Assembly (NCBI RefSeq): GCF_025997995.1
Contig: NZ_AP026683.1
Span: 2,108,501 to 2,172,500, forward strand
Direction of reading: 5' to 3'
DNA: 64,000 nt
Origin: Sediminibacterium sp. TEGAF015
GTDB taxonomy: Bacteria; Bacteroidota; Bacteroidia; Chitinophagales; Chitinophagaceae
Of this stretch, positions 17,068-24,654 are shown one piece after another. The position numbers were made by a program, and so were the translations under genes. Below the pieces are notes generated by a model. That model was not told where the DNA came from. It searched no databases and saw only the letters and a list, made by a program, of their open reading frames with translations. Each line of letters begins with the position of its first letter. The stretch's first letter is position 1.

Positions 17068-17982
17068 CTATTTGTAGCCCCACTGCTTCATTACTTTAAT
17101 ATCTTCCCTGATACAGTCTATCGGAGGGATACCCTGATAAGCTTCTTGCTCAACAATAAAATGAATGGTGCCTCCATTCTTTAAGCCTTCGTCAATAATT
17201 TCTTTTACCTTCTGTACCCCTTTACCCAAAATGGTACTTTCATAACCATTTCCACTCGCTCGCTTTATCTCGTCTTTTACATGCATGGAAACAAATCTTC
17301 CGGGATACTTTTTTACAATTGCGAGCGCATCTGCACCCGTTCCATATAAATTGCCCATGTCAAACTGCTGTGTCACCATGGAAGGATCAGTATTATTCAA
17401 CATGACTTCATACATGGTTTCCTCGCCCATCATTTGAGTAAACTCAAAATCATGATTATGATAGCCAAATCTCATTCCGGATTTTTTACATAGCTCACCA
17501 CATTTATTAAATACCTCCATGAAGCGAAGCATATCGTCTTTTGATTTTCTTAACCCTGATTCCAGCGAAGGACTAATTACCAACTCCTGACCTGCAATAG
17601 CAGCGTCTTCAATGGTGTATTTCCAGCTGTCAGTAAAGTCTTTTTTGGAAGCGTCCCAGTGACTGGCGCCCATAACAGTATGACCAGAAGGCATTTTCAT
17701 TCCTAAATCATCTAATACCTTTTTGAAGTCTGCTGCAGCATATCCGTAGAACTTTCTATTCACATAGTTAGCATGCTCCACATTTTTATACCCCATTTCT
17801 GCAACAGCTTTTAAAGTACCAAGGGGATCTTTACGCATATCATCTCTTACAGAATACAATTGCACCCCTGTTATAAACTTCTTTTTGGCAGCTGCAGAAG
17901 CCCATGAAGGCATAGAAACAGCAGCCAATGCAGCTAAAGTTCCCTGTTGTAAAAATTTACGGCGGTTCACTGGCATAATCAT
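17068..17982 (-). CDS. Tat-exported sugar phosphate isomerase/epimerase-like TIM-barrel protein
   Basis: A 304-residue protein of the xylose-isomerase-like TIM barrel family (AP_endonuc_2). The start at 17982 (or 17976) gives a classic twin-arginine signal, NRRKFLQQG, then a hydrophobic stretch ending in SWASA. A longer frame upstream would run into the divergent gene and spoil the signal, so I reject it. The mature part has TGVQLYSVRDDM, GYKNVEHANY, the metal-binding FGYHNHDFEF, QFDMGNLYGTG and MHVKDE, which mark strands of the barrel. Such Tat-exported members are frequent in Bacteroidota and are thought to isomerise or oxidise keto-sugars; the substrate is unknown. It is the first gene of a pair with the acylase. 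Confidence 0.88.
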   Translation of the reverse strand: MIMPVNRRKFLQQGTLAALAAVSMPSWASAAAKKKFITGVQLYSVRDDMRKDPLGTLKAVAEMGYKNVEHANYVNRKFYGYAAADFKKVLDDLGMKMPSGHTVMGASHWDASKKDFTDSWKYTIEDAAIAGQELVISPSLESGLRKSKDDMLRFMEVFNKCGELCKKSGMRFGYHNHDFEFTQMMGEETMYEVMLNNTDPSMVTQQFDMGNLYGTGADALAIVKKYPGRFVSMHVKDEIKRASGNGYESTILGKGVQKVKEIIDEGLKNGGTIHFIVEQEAYQGIPPIDCIREDIKVMKQWGYK

Positions 17983-18018
17983 CGTTTTTTTGTGATAACC
18001 AAAGTACGCAAATTTTGT

Positions 18019-18495
18019 ATGAAAGCAGCAACTGTGCATGAAATCAAACAGGCATTAATGGGTAATACAGCCAAAGAATTAGCGGAACTCTGTTTACGTC
18101 TGGCGAAGTTTAAAAAAGAAAACAAAGAGTTGCTTACCTATTTACTTTTCGAAGCAAACGATGAAGAGCTCTACATCAAGGAAGTAAACCAGGAAATCAG
18201 TTCAGAGATGGATGAGATTGACCCAGGTCAAAATTTGTACTTTGCCAAGAAATCTATCAGAAAAATCCTGAGAATAGCTAATAAACATATTCGGTACATG
18301 GGATCAAAACAAGCTGAAGTAGCTATTTTGCTTCATTTCAGTAAATGTTTAAAGCAATCAGGTATTCCTTTTATGAAGAGTACAGCACTGAATAACCTAT
18401 ACCAGCAGCAACGGAAAAAAATAGAAAAATCGTTAGGCACCTTGCATGAAGATCTTCAATACGATTATCGCAGAATGATGGAAGATATTTTCTGA
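18019..18495 (+). CDS. Conserved-looking alpha-helical protein, unknown function
   Basis: A 158-residue cytosolic protein I do not recognise. It is strongly helical and charged: Lys- and Glu-rich helices fill the whole length, with no signal peptide or membrane segment. A near-consensus -7 box (AAATTTTG, 18010-18017) ends one base before this ATG, which argues for this start and against an upstream alternative at 17992 that would overlap the promoter. It is divergent from the Tat-exported protein and ends 18 bases before the convergent nucleoid-protein gene. The helical-repeat look suggests protein or nucleic-acid binding, but this is only an impression. Confidence 0.7.
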   Translation: MKAATVHEIKQALMGNTAKELAELCLRLAKFKKENKELLTYLLFEANDEELYIKEVNQEISSEMDEIDPGQNLYFAKKSIRKILRIANKHIRYMGSKQAEVAILLHFSKCLKQSGIPFMKSTALNNLYQQQRKKIEKSLGTLHEDLQYDYRRMMEDIF

Positions 18496-18513
18496 TTGAA
18501 TTTAGTAATGTTG

Positions 18514-19551
18514 CTATTGCTCCTGATCAAAGTATAATTTGTAATAATGCTTGCCTGTCATTTCATCGTAGCCTTTTTCTATAAGGTCTCTTCTTCCATG
18601 TACATACACATGAAAATTCTTATCAAGCTTTAAAATACTTTTGAAATGGCGCTGTTGTTTTTGAATAGCTGCCGGATTAATGGCAAACTCGTCTTCAATA
18701 TTAACCTGCTTGGCTACTTCATATTGCTGTTTGTATTGCGTAAAACTTTCAATCACTTCAGGATGATATAAAACTTCTTTGCTGAACTCCTCCATTTGAA
18801 ACTGATCATGTGTTTTAAAATAATCCATGCTTCGTTGGAGCATATCAATCTGATCGGTTTTACTGGTTTCAAAATGTTCATTGAGTTCGTTGCTGATGAA
18901 CAGCTTGCACATTCCCAGTGCTTCATTGGTATTATGGTAACTATTTATAATAGGAGAACTTTGTAAAAAAATCGATTTCCAGAACGCCCCATCTGCCTGT
19001 CTGGCTGCTGATAACTCATGAATCAAGACTATAAAACCCTGATCGGCTTCTTTTTGCAATATCAAAGCCCCCTTTTCTGCTTTTTTTAAATCAATTCCCT
19101 CTTCAATGGACAATTGAATATTTCCTGGCTTGGTTTTTACTTTAAGAAACTGGTCTTTAATGGAAGTATGAAAAAGGCCGATAGCACGATATGCGGATCC
19201 ATCAAAACCAATATTATCAAACTCGGCCAAATAAAACTCACCGGATTTTGCATGGACCGATTGAGACTTCAAATGAAAATGCTCTGCCAGTGTTTTACTA
19301 GCAGATTCTAGTGAAAGTTCATTACTAAATAGCTGATTTATAATAGTATAGACCAAATTATCCTGTGTTTGGAGTCGGTATTGTTCGGCTTCATTAAAGG
19401 GCTTCAGGAAAAAATGGGCAAGGGTTTGCTGCCAGAATTCATCGGGCAAATGATGGGTTGTTTCCGAAAGAATTAGTTGGCCACCTTGTGCAGCATTACC
19501 CGCCTGATGTACCATTAATTGCTGGATGATTACGCTTGAAATATCATTCAT
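18514..19551 (-). CDS. Nucleoid-associated protein, NdpA/YejK family
   Basis: A 345-residue protein of the 37-kDa nucleoid-associated family (PF04245). The family marks are the C-terminal KSILKLDKNFHVYVHGRRD segment and the YYKLYFDQE ending, together with an N-terminal MVHQAGN stretch. Members bind the bacterial nucleoid; the precise role is not settled. I chose the ATG at 19551 (MNDISSVIIQQ), because the 14 residues before it in the longer frame are basic, unlike the family start. It is divergent from the 113-residue protein gene and convergent with the helical protein gene. Confidence 0.9.
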   Translation of the reverse strand: MNDISSVIIQQLMVHQAGNAAQGGQLILSETTHHLPDEFWQQTLAHFFLKPFNEAEQYRLQTQDNLVYTIINQLFSNELSLESASKTLAEHFHLKSQSVHAKSGEFYLAEFDNIGFDGSAYRAIGLFHTSIKDQFLKVKTKPGNIQLSIEEGIDLKKAEKGALILQKEADQGFIVLIHELSAARQADGAFWKSIFLQSSPIINSYHNTNEALGMCKLFISNELNEHFETSKTDQIDMLQRSMDYFKTHDQFQMEEFSKEVLYHPEVIESFTQYKQQYEVAKQVNIEDEFAINPAAIQKQQRHFKSILKLDKNFHVYVHGRRDLIEKGYDEMTGKHYYKLYFDQEQ

Positions 19552-19654
19552 ATACCTGCGAATATAAAAGATATGACGTCTTTTTAAAACCAAATTCGGA
19601 AATGGCGAAGAAATTTCGGACCTTTGTTTTATTCTTAACTTATAACACAGCTAC

Positions 19655-19996
19655 ATGTACGCCCAAATTTGGATCAAGTACCTACCCATTATTCGTATTT
19701 TACTAAAAAGAACAAAACAAGATAATCAGGTATTAGACTTGAATAGAATTGATTTCGAACGCATGGGTACTGGCAGAAAAGCTGGTTATAAATTCACCAT
19801 TGAATTTAAAAATGGTAAAGTAGCTAATTTAATCAGCAGTTCTGCTCTGGCATCCGATCTAGCAACTGTAATGCTGGAAGATGCAAATACAAAACAAATT
19901 TTAGAGGGTGGTTTATTCACAGTATCGCTAAATACTAAGTTTCAATTACTAATAAAAGCAATGGCTGCAGAACCATCTGCAACCACAGAAGAATAA
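19655..19996 (+). CDS. Small protein of unknown function, 113 residues
   Basis: I do not recognise this protein. The N-terminus (MYAQIWIKYLPIIRILLKR) is amphipathic rather than a signal peptide. Residues 25-100 look like a mixed alpha/beta domain with a GYKFTIEFKNGKV hairpin, and the C-terminus is Ala/Glu/Thr-rich. The codon usage matches the neighbours. A possible -7 box GACCTTTG (19619-19626) lies 28 bases upstream. It is divergent from the nucleoid-associated protein gene, and a hairpin at 20006-20030 follows its stop. Confidence 0.65.
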   Translation: MYAQIWIKYLPIIRILLKRTKQDNQVLDLNRIDFERMGTGRKAGYKFTIEFKNGKVANLISSSALASDLATVMLEDANTKQILEGGLFTVSLNTKFQLLIKAMAAEPSATTEE

Positions 19997-20005
19997 GGAA
20001 TAATA

Positions 20006-20030
20006 ATATAAGTCTTTGGTCTACTTATAT
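20006..20030. repeat. 8-bp inverted repeat between convergent genes
   Basis: ATATAAGT (20006-20013) and ACTTATAT (20023-20030) are perfect inverted copies with a 9-base loop. They lie between the stop codons of two convergent genes. They may act as a weak shared terminator, but the stem is A+T-rich and no T-run follows. Confidence 0.4.
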
Positions 20031-20058
20031 AAGCACAATAAAACACTATTAAATTGGT

Positions 20059-20655
20059 TTATTGAGTTGAAAAGACAGCCATTGGTACTATATTTTCCAC
20101 TGGCTTAGTGCTTTGCAAGTAATCATAAATAGCTTCCAAATCCTCCGGATGCATTTTGGTAAAATTCTGCCAAGGCATTGGTGGAAGTAAAGACCTAGTA
20201 TCTTTTAACCCTTTCCATTTTCCTTGAGTCATAGCGGTTTTGAATTGCTCTAAAGTCCAGTTTCCAATACCTGTTTCATCTGCAGTAATATTTGCTGCAT
20301 AAGAAATACCCAAAGGACTAACCATAGCAGTACCTTCCGCATAAAATAATGCCCAGCCCTTTTTTAACACGGATGTATCAATCTGAGGCAGTTGATCATT
20401 TGATCTAAAGCCAGCCAATAAATATGCAGAATCCTCAACAGGCCCTTTAGGAGTCATTTTCTTGGGGGAGTGACAATCGCCGCATCCCGAGATCTTAACC
20501 AGGTATTCACCACGAGCAATGCTGGCTGCTTTGTTTTGGTCTAAGCTAGGAGCATTATTATCAGCAGACATAGCTTCTGACTGATGATTACCAGAACATG
20601 AATAGACCAATGCAGCACTAAAAGTTACTAAAAGGAATATGATATATTTTTTCAT
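20059..20655 (-). CDS. Lipoprotein cytochrome c (single haem)
   Basis: A 198-residue protein starting at the ATG at 20655, which gives a lipoprotein signal peptide with the Cys in VYSCSG. Export and lipid anchoring therefore seem likely. The single haem-binding motif CGDCH follows in a GEYLVKISGCGDCH context typical of cytochrome c domains found with dehydrogenases. A Met ligand candidate lies in PPMPW. It should carry electrons at the periplasmic face. The gene lies 43 bases after the stop of the outer-membrane receptor gene on the same strand, so both may share a transcript. The redox partner is not encoded nearby. Confidence 0.9.
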   Translation of the reverse strand: MKKYIIFLLVTFSAALVYSCSGNHQSEAMSADNNAPSLDQNKAASIARGEYLVKISGCGDCHSPKKMTPKGPVEDSAYLLAGFRSNDQLPQIDTSVLKKGWALFYAEGTAMVSPLGISYAANITADETGIGNWTLEQFKTAMTQGKWKGLKDTRSLLPPMPWQNFTKMHPEDLEAIYDYLQSTKPVENIVPMAVFSTQ

Positions 20656-20698
20656 TGAAAACGAATTCTTAATTATAGAATAAATGATTGGCAAATAA

Positions 20699-23155
20699 TT
20701 AATTACCTACTCTGTTTTGCTCTTCTTGAGAAGCCCCGCCATTTCTTCTGACAACATTGGATGCGTTTTTAGCAAACCGGAATGTGAAAGAAAGTGCTAC
20801 ATGTCTTGAATCTGCATATTGCTGAAAGCGGCTGTCTAAGTTTTGGAATTGTTGGTTGATTCTTACTTTTTGACCAAAGAAGATATCTCTGGCAGACAGA
20901 CGAATCGTACCCTTATTGTTAAATACCTGCTTGCTAATTCCAAATCCTATTTGCCACATGGGTTCAATAAATGCTTGTGCTAATAGAAGGTTTTTATGAT
21001 TATAAAATCCATTTAACTCAGCAGACCAGCCTTTTTTAAATTTGAACTGATTATTCATATTGAATGAAAAAGAAGTGTATTGCTCATCTAATGGCTCGTT
21101 ATTAAACAATCCTTTGTATTTATTCTGATAAATATTAGCAAAGAGGCCAGTCGTAATAACACTATTAATAGATTTATTATAACCCAGACTTAGATTGATA
21201 TTATCTCTTGAAGCAATATTTTCACGAGTCTGATAAGTTACTTTTTCAGCATCATTGGCACGAATAATATCAGTTATAATATCTGTTGTTCTTGAAAATC
21301 CAAGTTTAGCAGTAATCATACCGTTTTTATAGCTATACCCTAGCTCGGCATTATTAGTAAACTGTGGTCTCAAATTGGGATTACCCTGATTGTAGGTAAA
21401 TGGATTTAATAGTAACTGGAAGGGATTTAGGTCGCGGTAATTAGGACGATCTATTCTTCTTCCAAAATTAATAGTGAAAGTACTAAGATCGCTTGCTTTA
21501 TAACTAACAAAAGCTGTTGGGAATAATTGTAAGAGGTTTCTGTTAAACTGTTGTTGTGTAGTAACCTGATTGCCATTCATAATGGTATTTTCCAATCGCA
21601 ATCCCAGTTGAGCACCCCATTTTTTCCATTGTTTACTTCCATTCACATAGGCTGCATATATATTTTCCTTATAAATAAATTCATTGCTTCTAGGGTCAAC
21701 CTCCCAATTGTTGTTCTTTAAGACTTTAAAAGCAGAATTATTATCTGTCTCCACAAAACTTGCTTTAAGTCCGGCCTCCAGTTTGCCTTCTTTCTTAAAG
21801 GGATGTACATAATCAACTTTTGCAGAATACACATTAATTATGGACGGATTAATTCCTTTCAATATATAAGGAGTTTCTGCTGGATTATTCAACTGAGGAT
21901 AATAGTAGCTGCTCATTTCTTGTTTGAAATCGGAACTGTTTCTGATATAGTCAAGATCCGCAGTTAGTTCTCTTCCGGTTGTATCTAACTTGGTTTTCCA
22001 GTATATATTTCCAATGATATTACTTATCGACATGGCATTTTGTGTATTAGAATTATACACACCTTGCAACACTCCTGACGAGTTACTAACTTCCATTCTG
22101 GTTGGGAGGGTAAAAAAGTTATCATTAAAATTTCCAGAAAACGACATTCCCAAACTGGTGTTTTGAGATGCCAGATAATCCAAACTGAATTTGGTGTTAA
22201 ATGGCTTCACATGAACACCCATCGTAGTAGATTGCTTTAAAACCGATACAATGTCTTTTGTATTTACGTTGCGAATATTTCTAGACAAGTCAATCTGATT
22301 AAATGACATATTATCAAAATAATTGGCACTTCCAAAAAGATTGAGTTTCCCTTTTCTATATCCTAAACTACCATTAAGAGATAATCGTCTGTTTACACCT
22401 TGTGAATACGTAGCTCCCACTGAGCCATTGGTACCCATGGGTTTATTGTTTTTTGTTTTGATATTAATAATTCCTGCATTACCTGCTGCATCAAACTTGG
22501 CAGAGGGCTGTGTAATTAATTCAATCTGATCTAATTGATTGCTACTGAGTGATTTTAAATAATTGGCAACATCTGCACTACTCATGTAAGTAGGCTTTCC
22601 ATCAATCATAATTACCACACCCGCTTTGCCGAGCATAGAAATATTACCATCTTTATCTACTACCACGCCAGGAGCTTTCTCTAGCACTTCCAATGCAGTT
22701 GTTCCAATATTAGTAGGTGCTGCATCCACATTAATGACGGTTTTATCTGTTTTTACCTCAACTAATTTACGTTGAGACACAACAGTAACAGATGACATTG
22801 ACTTATCAGATGGGGTTAATATTACCGCTATATCACTGCCCGGTGTTTTCACTTCACTTATATAATCATTGTATCCCAAGGCATTTACTTTAATGCGAAA
22901 CTTTTCAGGCAAATAGGTAAAATTAAATTTGCCGTCATTGTCGGTAAGGGTTGTTTTTACAATATGACTGCCAGTATCTTTTAACAAATAGACAACTGCG
23001 CCTACAATAGGTTTATTATCGGCAATAATAGTTCCGCCTATATTCGTTTCCTTAGGTGAGTTCGGTTTATTGGTACTGCCATATGCGTGGTCTGTTGCAG
23101 AAGCAGCCAAAACAAACAAACCTAAAAAGAAGCTAAGAGTAAAATGCTTTAACAT
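20699..23155 (-). CDS. Outer-membrane TonB-dependent receptor-like beta-barrel protein
   Basis: An 818-residue outer-membrane protein from the ATG at 23155 (MLKHFTLSF). A signal peptide ends near AASATDHA. A carboxypeptidase-regulatory-like beta domain follows (about 35-120, IGGTIIADNKPIVGAVV). A plug domain (about 130-235, EVLEKAPGVVVDKDGNISM and SAKFDAAGNAGIINIKTK) leads to a long barrel of the Bacteroidota OMP_b-brl_3 type (FGRRIDRPNYRDLNPF). The last barrel strand does not end in the classic C-terminal Phe. A Gly/Gln/Glu-rich tail follows. The ligand is unknown. An imperfect copy of the local palindrome (23215-23230) lies 60 bases before the start, pointing to control with the nearby kinase and regulator genes. 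Confidence 0.9.
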   Translation of the reverse strand: MLKHFTLSFFLGLFVLAASATDHAYGSTNKPNSPKETNIGGTIIADNKPIVGAVVYLLKDTGSHIVKTTLTDNDGKFNFTYLPEKFRIKVNALGYNDYISEVKTPGSDIAVILTPSDKSMSSVTVVSQRKLVEVKTDKTVINVDAAPTNIGTTALEVLEKAPGVVVDKDGNISMLGKAGVVIMIDGKPTYMSSADVANYLKSLSSNQLDQIELITQPSAKFDAAGNAGIINIKTKNNKPMGTNGSVGATYSQGVNRRLSLNGSLGYRKGKLNLFGSANYFDNMSFNQIDLSRNIRNVNTKDIVSVLKQSTTMGVHVKPFNTKFSLDYLASQNTSLGMSFSGNFNDNFFTLPTRMEVSNSSGVLQGVYNSNTQNAMSISNIIGNIYWKTKLDTTGRELTADLDYIRNSSDFKQEMSSYYYPQLNNPAETPYILKGINPSIINVYSAKVDYVHPFKKEGKLEAGLKASFVETDNNSAFKVLKNNNWEVDPRSNEFIYKENIYAAYVNGSKQWKKWGAQLGLRLENTIMNGNQVTTQQQFNRNLLQLFPTAFVSYKASDLSTFTINFGRRIDRPNYRDLNPFQLLLNPFTYNQGNPNLRPQFTNNAELGYSYKNGMITAKLGFSRTTDIITDIIRANDAEKVTYQTRENIASRDNINLSLGYNKSINSVITTGLFANIYQNKYKGLFNNEPLDEQYTSFSFNMNNQFKFKKGWSAELNGFYNHKNLLLAQAFIEPMWQIGFGISKQVFNNKGTIRLSARDIFFGQKVRINQQFQNLDSRFQQYADSRHVALSFTFRFAKNASNVVRRNGGASQEEQNRVGN

Positions 23156-23173
23156 AAAAAAAGTTTGAGGATA

Positions 23174-23181
23174 CAAAAGTT
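23174..23181 (-). promoter_or_regulatory. Possible -7 box of the outer-membrane receptor gene
   Basis: On the reverse strand AACTTTTG matches TAnnTTTG except at the first base. It lies 18 bases before the ATG, with the palindrome 23215-23230 centred about 45 bases further upstream, a distance usual for an activator. Confidence 0.35.
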
Positions 23182-23214
23182 GATTTTTAAATGGAGGTTC
23201 GAAATCACATAAAC

Positions 23215-23230
23215 TGGTGAAAAAAAGAGA
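23215..23230. promoter_or_regulatory. TCACAT-N4-ATGTGA operator variant before the receptor gene
   Basis: The sequence is TCACAT-aaac-TGGTGA: left arm perfect, right arm with two changes. It ends 60 bases upstream of the receptor start codon. It belongs to a set of six such sites between 23.2 and 32.9 kb. Confidence 0.5.
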
Positions 23231-23303
23231 CTCACTTATTAAATAAGTTGGAAAAAATTCAAATGATACCGCTTATCTGACACTATTACCATTCAATCAT
23301 TTT

Positions 23304-23906
23304 TTAGATGACTTTTTCCAACGCTGGCATCACATATTTATGTGATACCCCTTTTTGAATAGATTGAATTTGACAAAAATGTCTTTCCATATGAGCCAGT
23401 AAAAAAGCAAGACTGTCTCCTGTCTTAATTCGAACTACAGAAGAAAGGGAAGTAACTATCTTGCCCTTATTTAAATCAGCATGTATGGCATTCTGAAGTA
23501 AATAATGTAAATGGGAAAGATGAGACGAAAACTGACTAAGTACTAAATCTGGATTTAAAACCGTAGCTGGGATAGCATTTTTAGGAGCTTTCATTTTAGA
23601 AGAAACTGTTCCGTTAGCATTAGGTTTCATCATTTTAGTGAAATAGCCGCCTAACCAACCCGATTTAAAGACAGCCACATCTGATGCAGTTAGTCTATTT
23701 CTTTGAATAGCTTCATCAATTCTGGGTAAATACCAGCGATTATAAAAATTTAAATGATCTAATACTTCTAACACCGACCATCCACCCCAAGCTGGAACGG
23801 CAGATAATTCATCGTAAGAGGCCGAAAAAATATTGTTCTGAAAGTAGCATTGGATATCGTTGAATTGAGCGTTTAATAACGCAATGAATTTTTGATTAGA
23901 CTGCAT
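23304..23906 (-). CDS. DinB/YfiT-family putative metal-dependent enzyme
   Basis: A 200-residue four-helix-bundle protein of the DinB-like superfamily. The supporting segments are VLEVLDHLNFYNRWYLPRI in the first half and LLAHMERHFCQ near residue 172. They supply the three His residues that bind a divalent metal in this fold. Members include bacillithiol or mycothiol transferases and damage-inducible proteins of unknown activity, so the reaction is open. The last codons contain a perfect copy of the local palindrome (23330-23345). Nothing marks it as co-transcribed with the DUF2807 gene, because a terminator separates them. Confidence 0.85.
   Translation of the reverse strand: MQSNQKFIALLNAQFNDIQCYFQNNIFSASYDELSAVPAWGGWSVLEVLDHLNFYNRWYLPRIDEAIQRNRLTASDVAVFKSGWLGGYFTKMMKPNANGTVSSKMKAPKNAIPATVLNPDLVLSQFSSHLSHLHYLLQNAIHADLNKGKIVTSLSSVVRIKTGDSLAFLLAHMERHFCQIQSIQKGVSHKYVMPALEKVI
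23330..23345. promoter_or_regulatory. Perfect TCACAT-N4-ATGTGA palindrome inside the DinB-like gene end
   Basis: TCACAT-attt-ATGTGA lies in the last codons of the DinB-like gene, 175 bases upstream of the receptor start and 115 bases (about 11 helix turns) from the imperfect site there. It may help control the receptor gene by looping, or be fortuitous. Confidence 0.45.
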
Positions 23907-23919
23907 AAAATACTTTTTT

Positions 23920-23942
23920 AAAAAGGCCCGGAAACCCGGGCC
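23920..23942 (-). terminator. Rho-independent terminator of the DUF2807 gene
   Basis: Read leftward, a perfect 7-bp G+C stem (GGCCCGG/CCGGGCC, arms 23936-23942 and 23925-23931, 4-base loop) is followed by five T residues. It lies 44 bases after the stop of the DUF2807 gene and isolates it from the DinB-like gene. Confidence 0.85.
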
Positions 23943-23986
23943 CTGCTTAATAATAAACCAACATTTATATAGAGAAAAGAATTGTA

Positions 23987-24475
23987 TTAGTGAATGGTTA
24001 CCTGGCCTTTTTGTTTAATCGTTTTAAACTGAATACCATTATCAGACTTAACCTGAATGCTTCCTGTATTCTTAATATCAATTTTTCCTTCGCCCTGCAT
24101 AGAAACCGTTAAATGATTTAGCTGCAAAGTGTTTTCTGAAATAACAGAAGCTATTCCATTGATTTCTAAAAGCTCCAATTGATTTACTGGTACACGAACT
24201 GTAACAGGGCTAAATTCATCCACTGCTGATCCGTCAATAATCAATTCGTTTTTACTGTAAAGGGCATTCACTTTTGTTTGTCCAATTTGGTCGTGGATGG
24301 AAACCTGCTTTTCATCGGCGTTTACCAAAATAACTTTAAGGTTGCCATATACTACTAAGCGCTTATAAGGTGCTGCTATGGCTTTACCCGCTTTAAAATC
24401 TGGCTTCATACCAGTTGATGCAAAAGAACTAAGTGAAAACGTTGCAATAGCAAGAGATAAAATAAACTGTTTCAT
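23987..24475 (-). CDS. Exported DUF2807 (head GIN) domain protein
   Basis: A 162-residue exported protein starting at 24475 (MKQFILSLAIATFSLSSFAS), where a clean signal peptide begins. A longer frame upstream would pass through the regulatory region. The mature part is a single right-handed beta-helix-like DUF2807 domain (PF10988), recognisable by short repeated strands such as LELLEINGIASVISENTLQL. These domains are common in Bacteroidota envelope proteins and have no proven function. The gene is divergent from the propeller kinase gene. The shared 179-base region holds the palindrome at 24587-24602 and the half-sites at 24548-24559. Control by the adjacent two-component pair is therefore likely. 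Confidence 0.82.
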   Translation of the reverse strand: MKQFILSLAIATFSLSSFASTGMKPDFKAGKAIAAPYKRLVVYGNLKVILVNADEKQVSIHDQIGQTKVNALYSKNELIIDGSAVDEFSPVTVRVPVNQLELLEINGIASVISENTLQLNHLTVSMQGEGKIDIKNTGSIQVKSDNGIQFKTIKQKGQVTIH

Positions 24476-24547
24476 AAAATGAGAATTTGATTTTTTTAAA
24501 TAATTTGATAAAGCAAAAATGAAAAGTTCTGGTAGCGTATTCAACCG

Positions 24548-24602
24548 CACATTAATGTGAATTATTGATAAAGACCGATACAATGCTCACATAAACATGT
24601 GG
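24548..24602. promoter_or_regulatory. Operator cluster between the DUF2807 and propeller-kinase genes
   Basis: TCACAT-aaac-ATGTGG (24587-24602) matches the local palindrome at all but the last base and ends 52 bases before the kinase ATG. A second element CACAT-TA-ATGTG (24548-24559) uses the same half-sites with a 2-base spacer, and a lone TCACAT lies at 24610-24615. This is the densest group of half-sites in the window. Confidence 0.6.
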
Positions 24603-24641
24603 TTTTAGCTCACATGCATTCATTTAATGGTTGGGCTCTAG

Positions 24642-24649
24642 TAAATTTG
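24642..24649 (+). promoter_or_regulatory. -7 promoter box of the propeller kinase gene (TAAATTTG)
   Basis: An exact TAnnTTTG match, five bases before the ATG at 24655. The palindrome at 24587-24602 is centred about 60 bases upstream of the expected transcription start. Confidence 0.6.
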
Positions 24650-24654
24650 TTTAG

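Noticed and set aside
17983..18039. N-terminal extension of the Tat-exported TIM-barrel protein
   Set aside because: The extension would overlap the divergent gene's promoter and start, and would place residues before the twin-arginine signal.
24548..24559. CACAT-TA-ATGTG counted as a seventh regular site
   Set aside because: The spacer is two bases, not four, so I list it only as associated half-sites.
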